Origin: Paenibacillus bovis
Lineage (GTDB): Bacteria > Bacillota > Bacilli > Paenibacillales > Paenibacillaceae
Reading direction: 5' to 3'
NCBI RefSeq assembly: GCF_001421015.2
Contig: NZ_CP013023.1
Span: 4,085,501-4,149,500, forward strand
DNA length: 64,000 bases
The notes below the pieces were generated by a model that was given only the letters and a program-made list of their open reading frames with translations, did not search any database and had not been told where the DNA came from. The position numbers and the translations under genes are program-made. Within the stretch, counting starts at the first letter, position 1; the number at the start of each line of letters is the position of its first letter. Below are positions 63,850-64,000 of the stretch, piece by piece.

Positions 63850-64000
63850 AAAAAAGACCTGTCCGCCCCTATAAAGGGACGAGCAGGTCTCGCGTTACCA
63901 CCCTAATTAGAATCTGATCTATTATTCATCTCTCGGCTGCTATCATGGCAGTACCGATTCTGAGAACAATCATTCATGATTCTCACTTCATTATTCATAA
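63850..64000 (-). promoter_or_regulatory. T-box leader of tyrS (3' part; stem I beyond window)
   Basis: Minus-strand TAGGGTGGTAACGCG (63891-63905) matches the T-box sequence that pairs with the acceptor end of uncharged tRNA. A terminator follows: AGACCTG...CAGGTCT and T6 (63850-63890). Uncharged tRNA-Tyr would stabilise the antiterminator and allow tyrS expression. Stem I and the specifier codon appear to be cut by the window end. Confidence 0.93.

Overview
The window looks like chromosome of an endospore-forming Firmicute, most probably Paenibacillus or a close relative. The inference rests on the gene order of the Bacillus 'ylo' housekeeping region, Paenibacillus-like proteins (YlbF/YlbG, YlaN, RemA, PrkC/PrpC), strong AGGAGG ribosome sites, TTG and GTG starts, and a tyrosyl-tRNA synthetase with a T-box leader. 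I saw no tRNA or rRNA gene, CRISPR array, insertion sequence or prophage.

Region 1 (1-9444, all minus strand) is the unusual part. Reading from its upstream end it holds a Ser/Thr kinase, a 650-bp AT-rich control region, a 727-residue protein with features of contractile sheath subunits (TssB-like start, TssC-like remainder), a 141-residue Hcp/TssD-like tube protein, a J-domain protein, two FHA proteins (one membrane-bound, one with a putative zinc-binding start), a membrane PP2C phosphatase, a degenerate membrane PP2C with a long helical tail, and a gene cut by the window edge. Kinase, phosphatase and FHA proteins beside tube and sheath proteins recall the threonine-phosphorylation control of type VI secretion, but here in a monoderm background. 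I infer the upstream half of a contractile injection system whose baseplate, spike and ATPase genes would lie to the left. Two exact Spo0A boxes lie upstream of the sheath gene.

Region 2 (9884-15660) holds a HEAT-repeat protein, an OFA-family MFS transporter, a LytS/YpdA-type kinase with its LytTR regulator, and a small exported protein with a hexanucleotide microsatellite. A direct repeat matching the E. coli YpdB operator lies between regulator and transporter genes, which suggests a YpdAB-YhjX-like carboxylate circuit.

Region 3 (16068-42305) is the conserved ylo block: recG, degV/fakB, fakA, rpmB (divergent), rpe, rsgA, prkC, prpC, rlmN, rsmB, fmt, def, priA, coaBC, rpoZ, gmk, remA, yicC, then a YitJ-type fused methionine/folate enzyme and dapF, and divergently rqcH. 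Most junctions are short or 4-bp overlaps. Three 71-bp tandem repeats carrying palindromes precede rqcH.

Region 4 (42486-64000) mixes accessory and core genes: a uronate-dehydrogenase-like SDR, a PHP phosphoesterase, a LysR regulator, an unknown protein, ylbG/ylbF, an M20 amidohydrolase, ftsW behind a translationally coupled small ORF, an Asp23 protein, a Ca2+/H+ antiporter, ylaN, an HPr-like protein lacking the His15 region, an M29 aminopeptidase, a GAF-GGDEF diguanylate cyclase, rpsD with a structured leader, two paralogous chemoreceptors and tyrS. Start codons were moved from the longest reading frame where a ribosome site or family comparison supported it.
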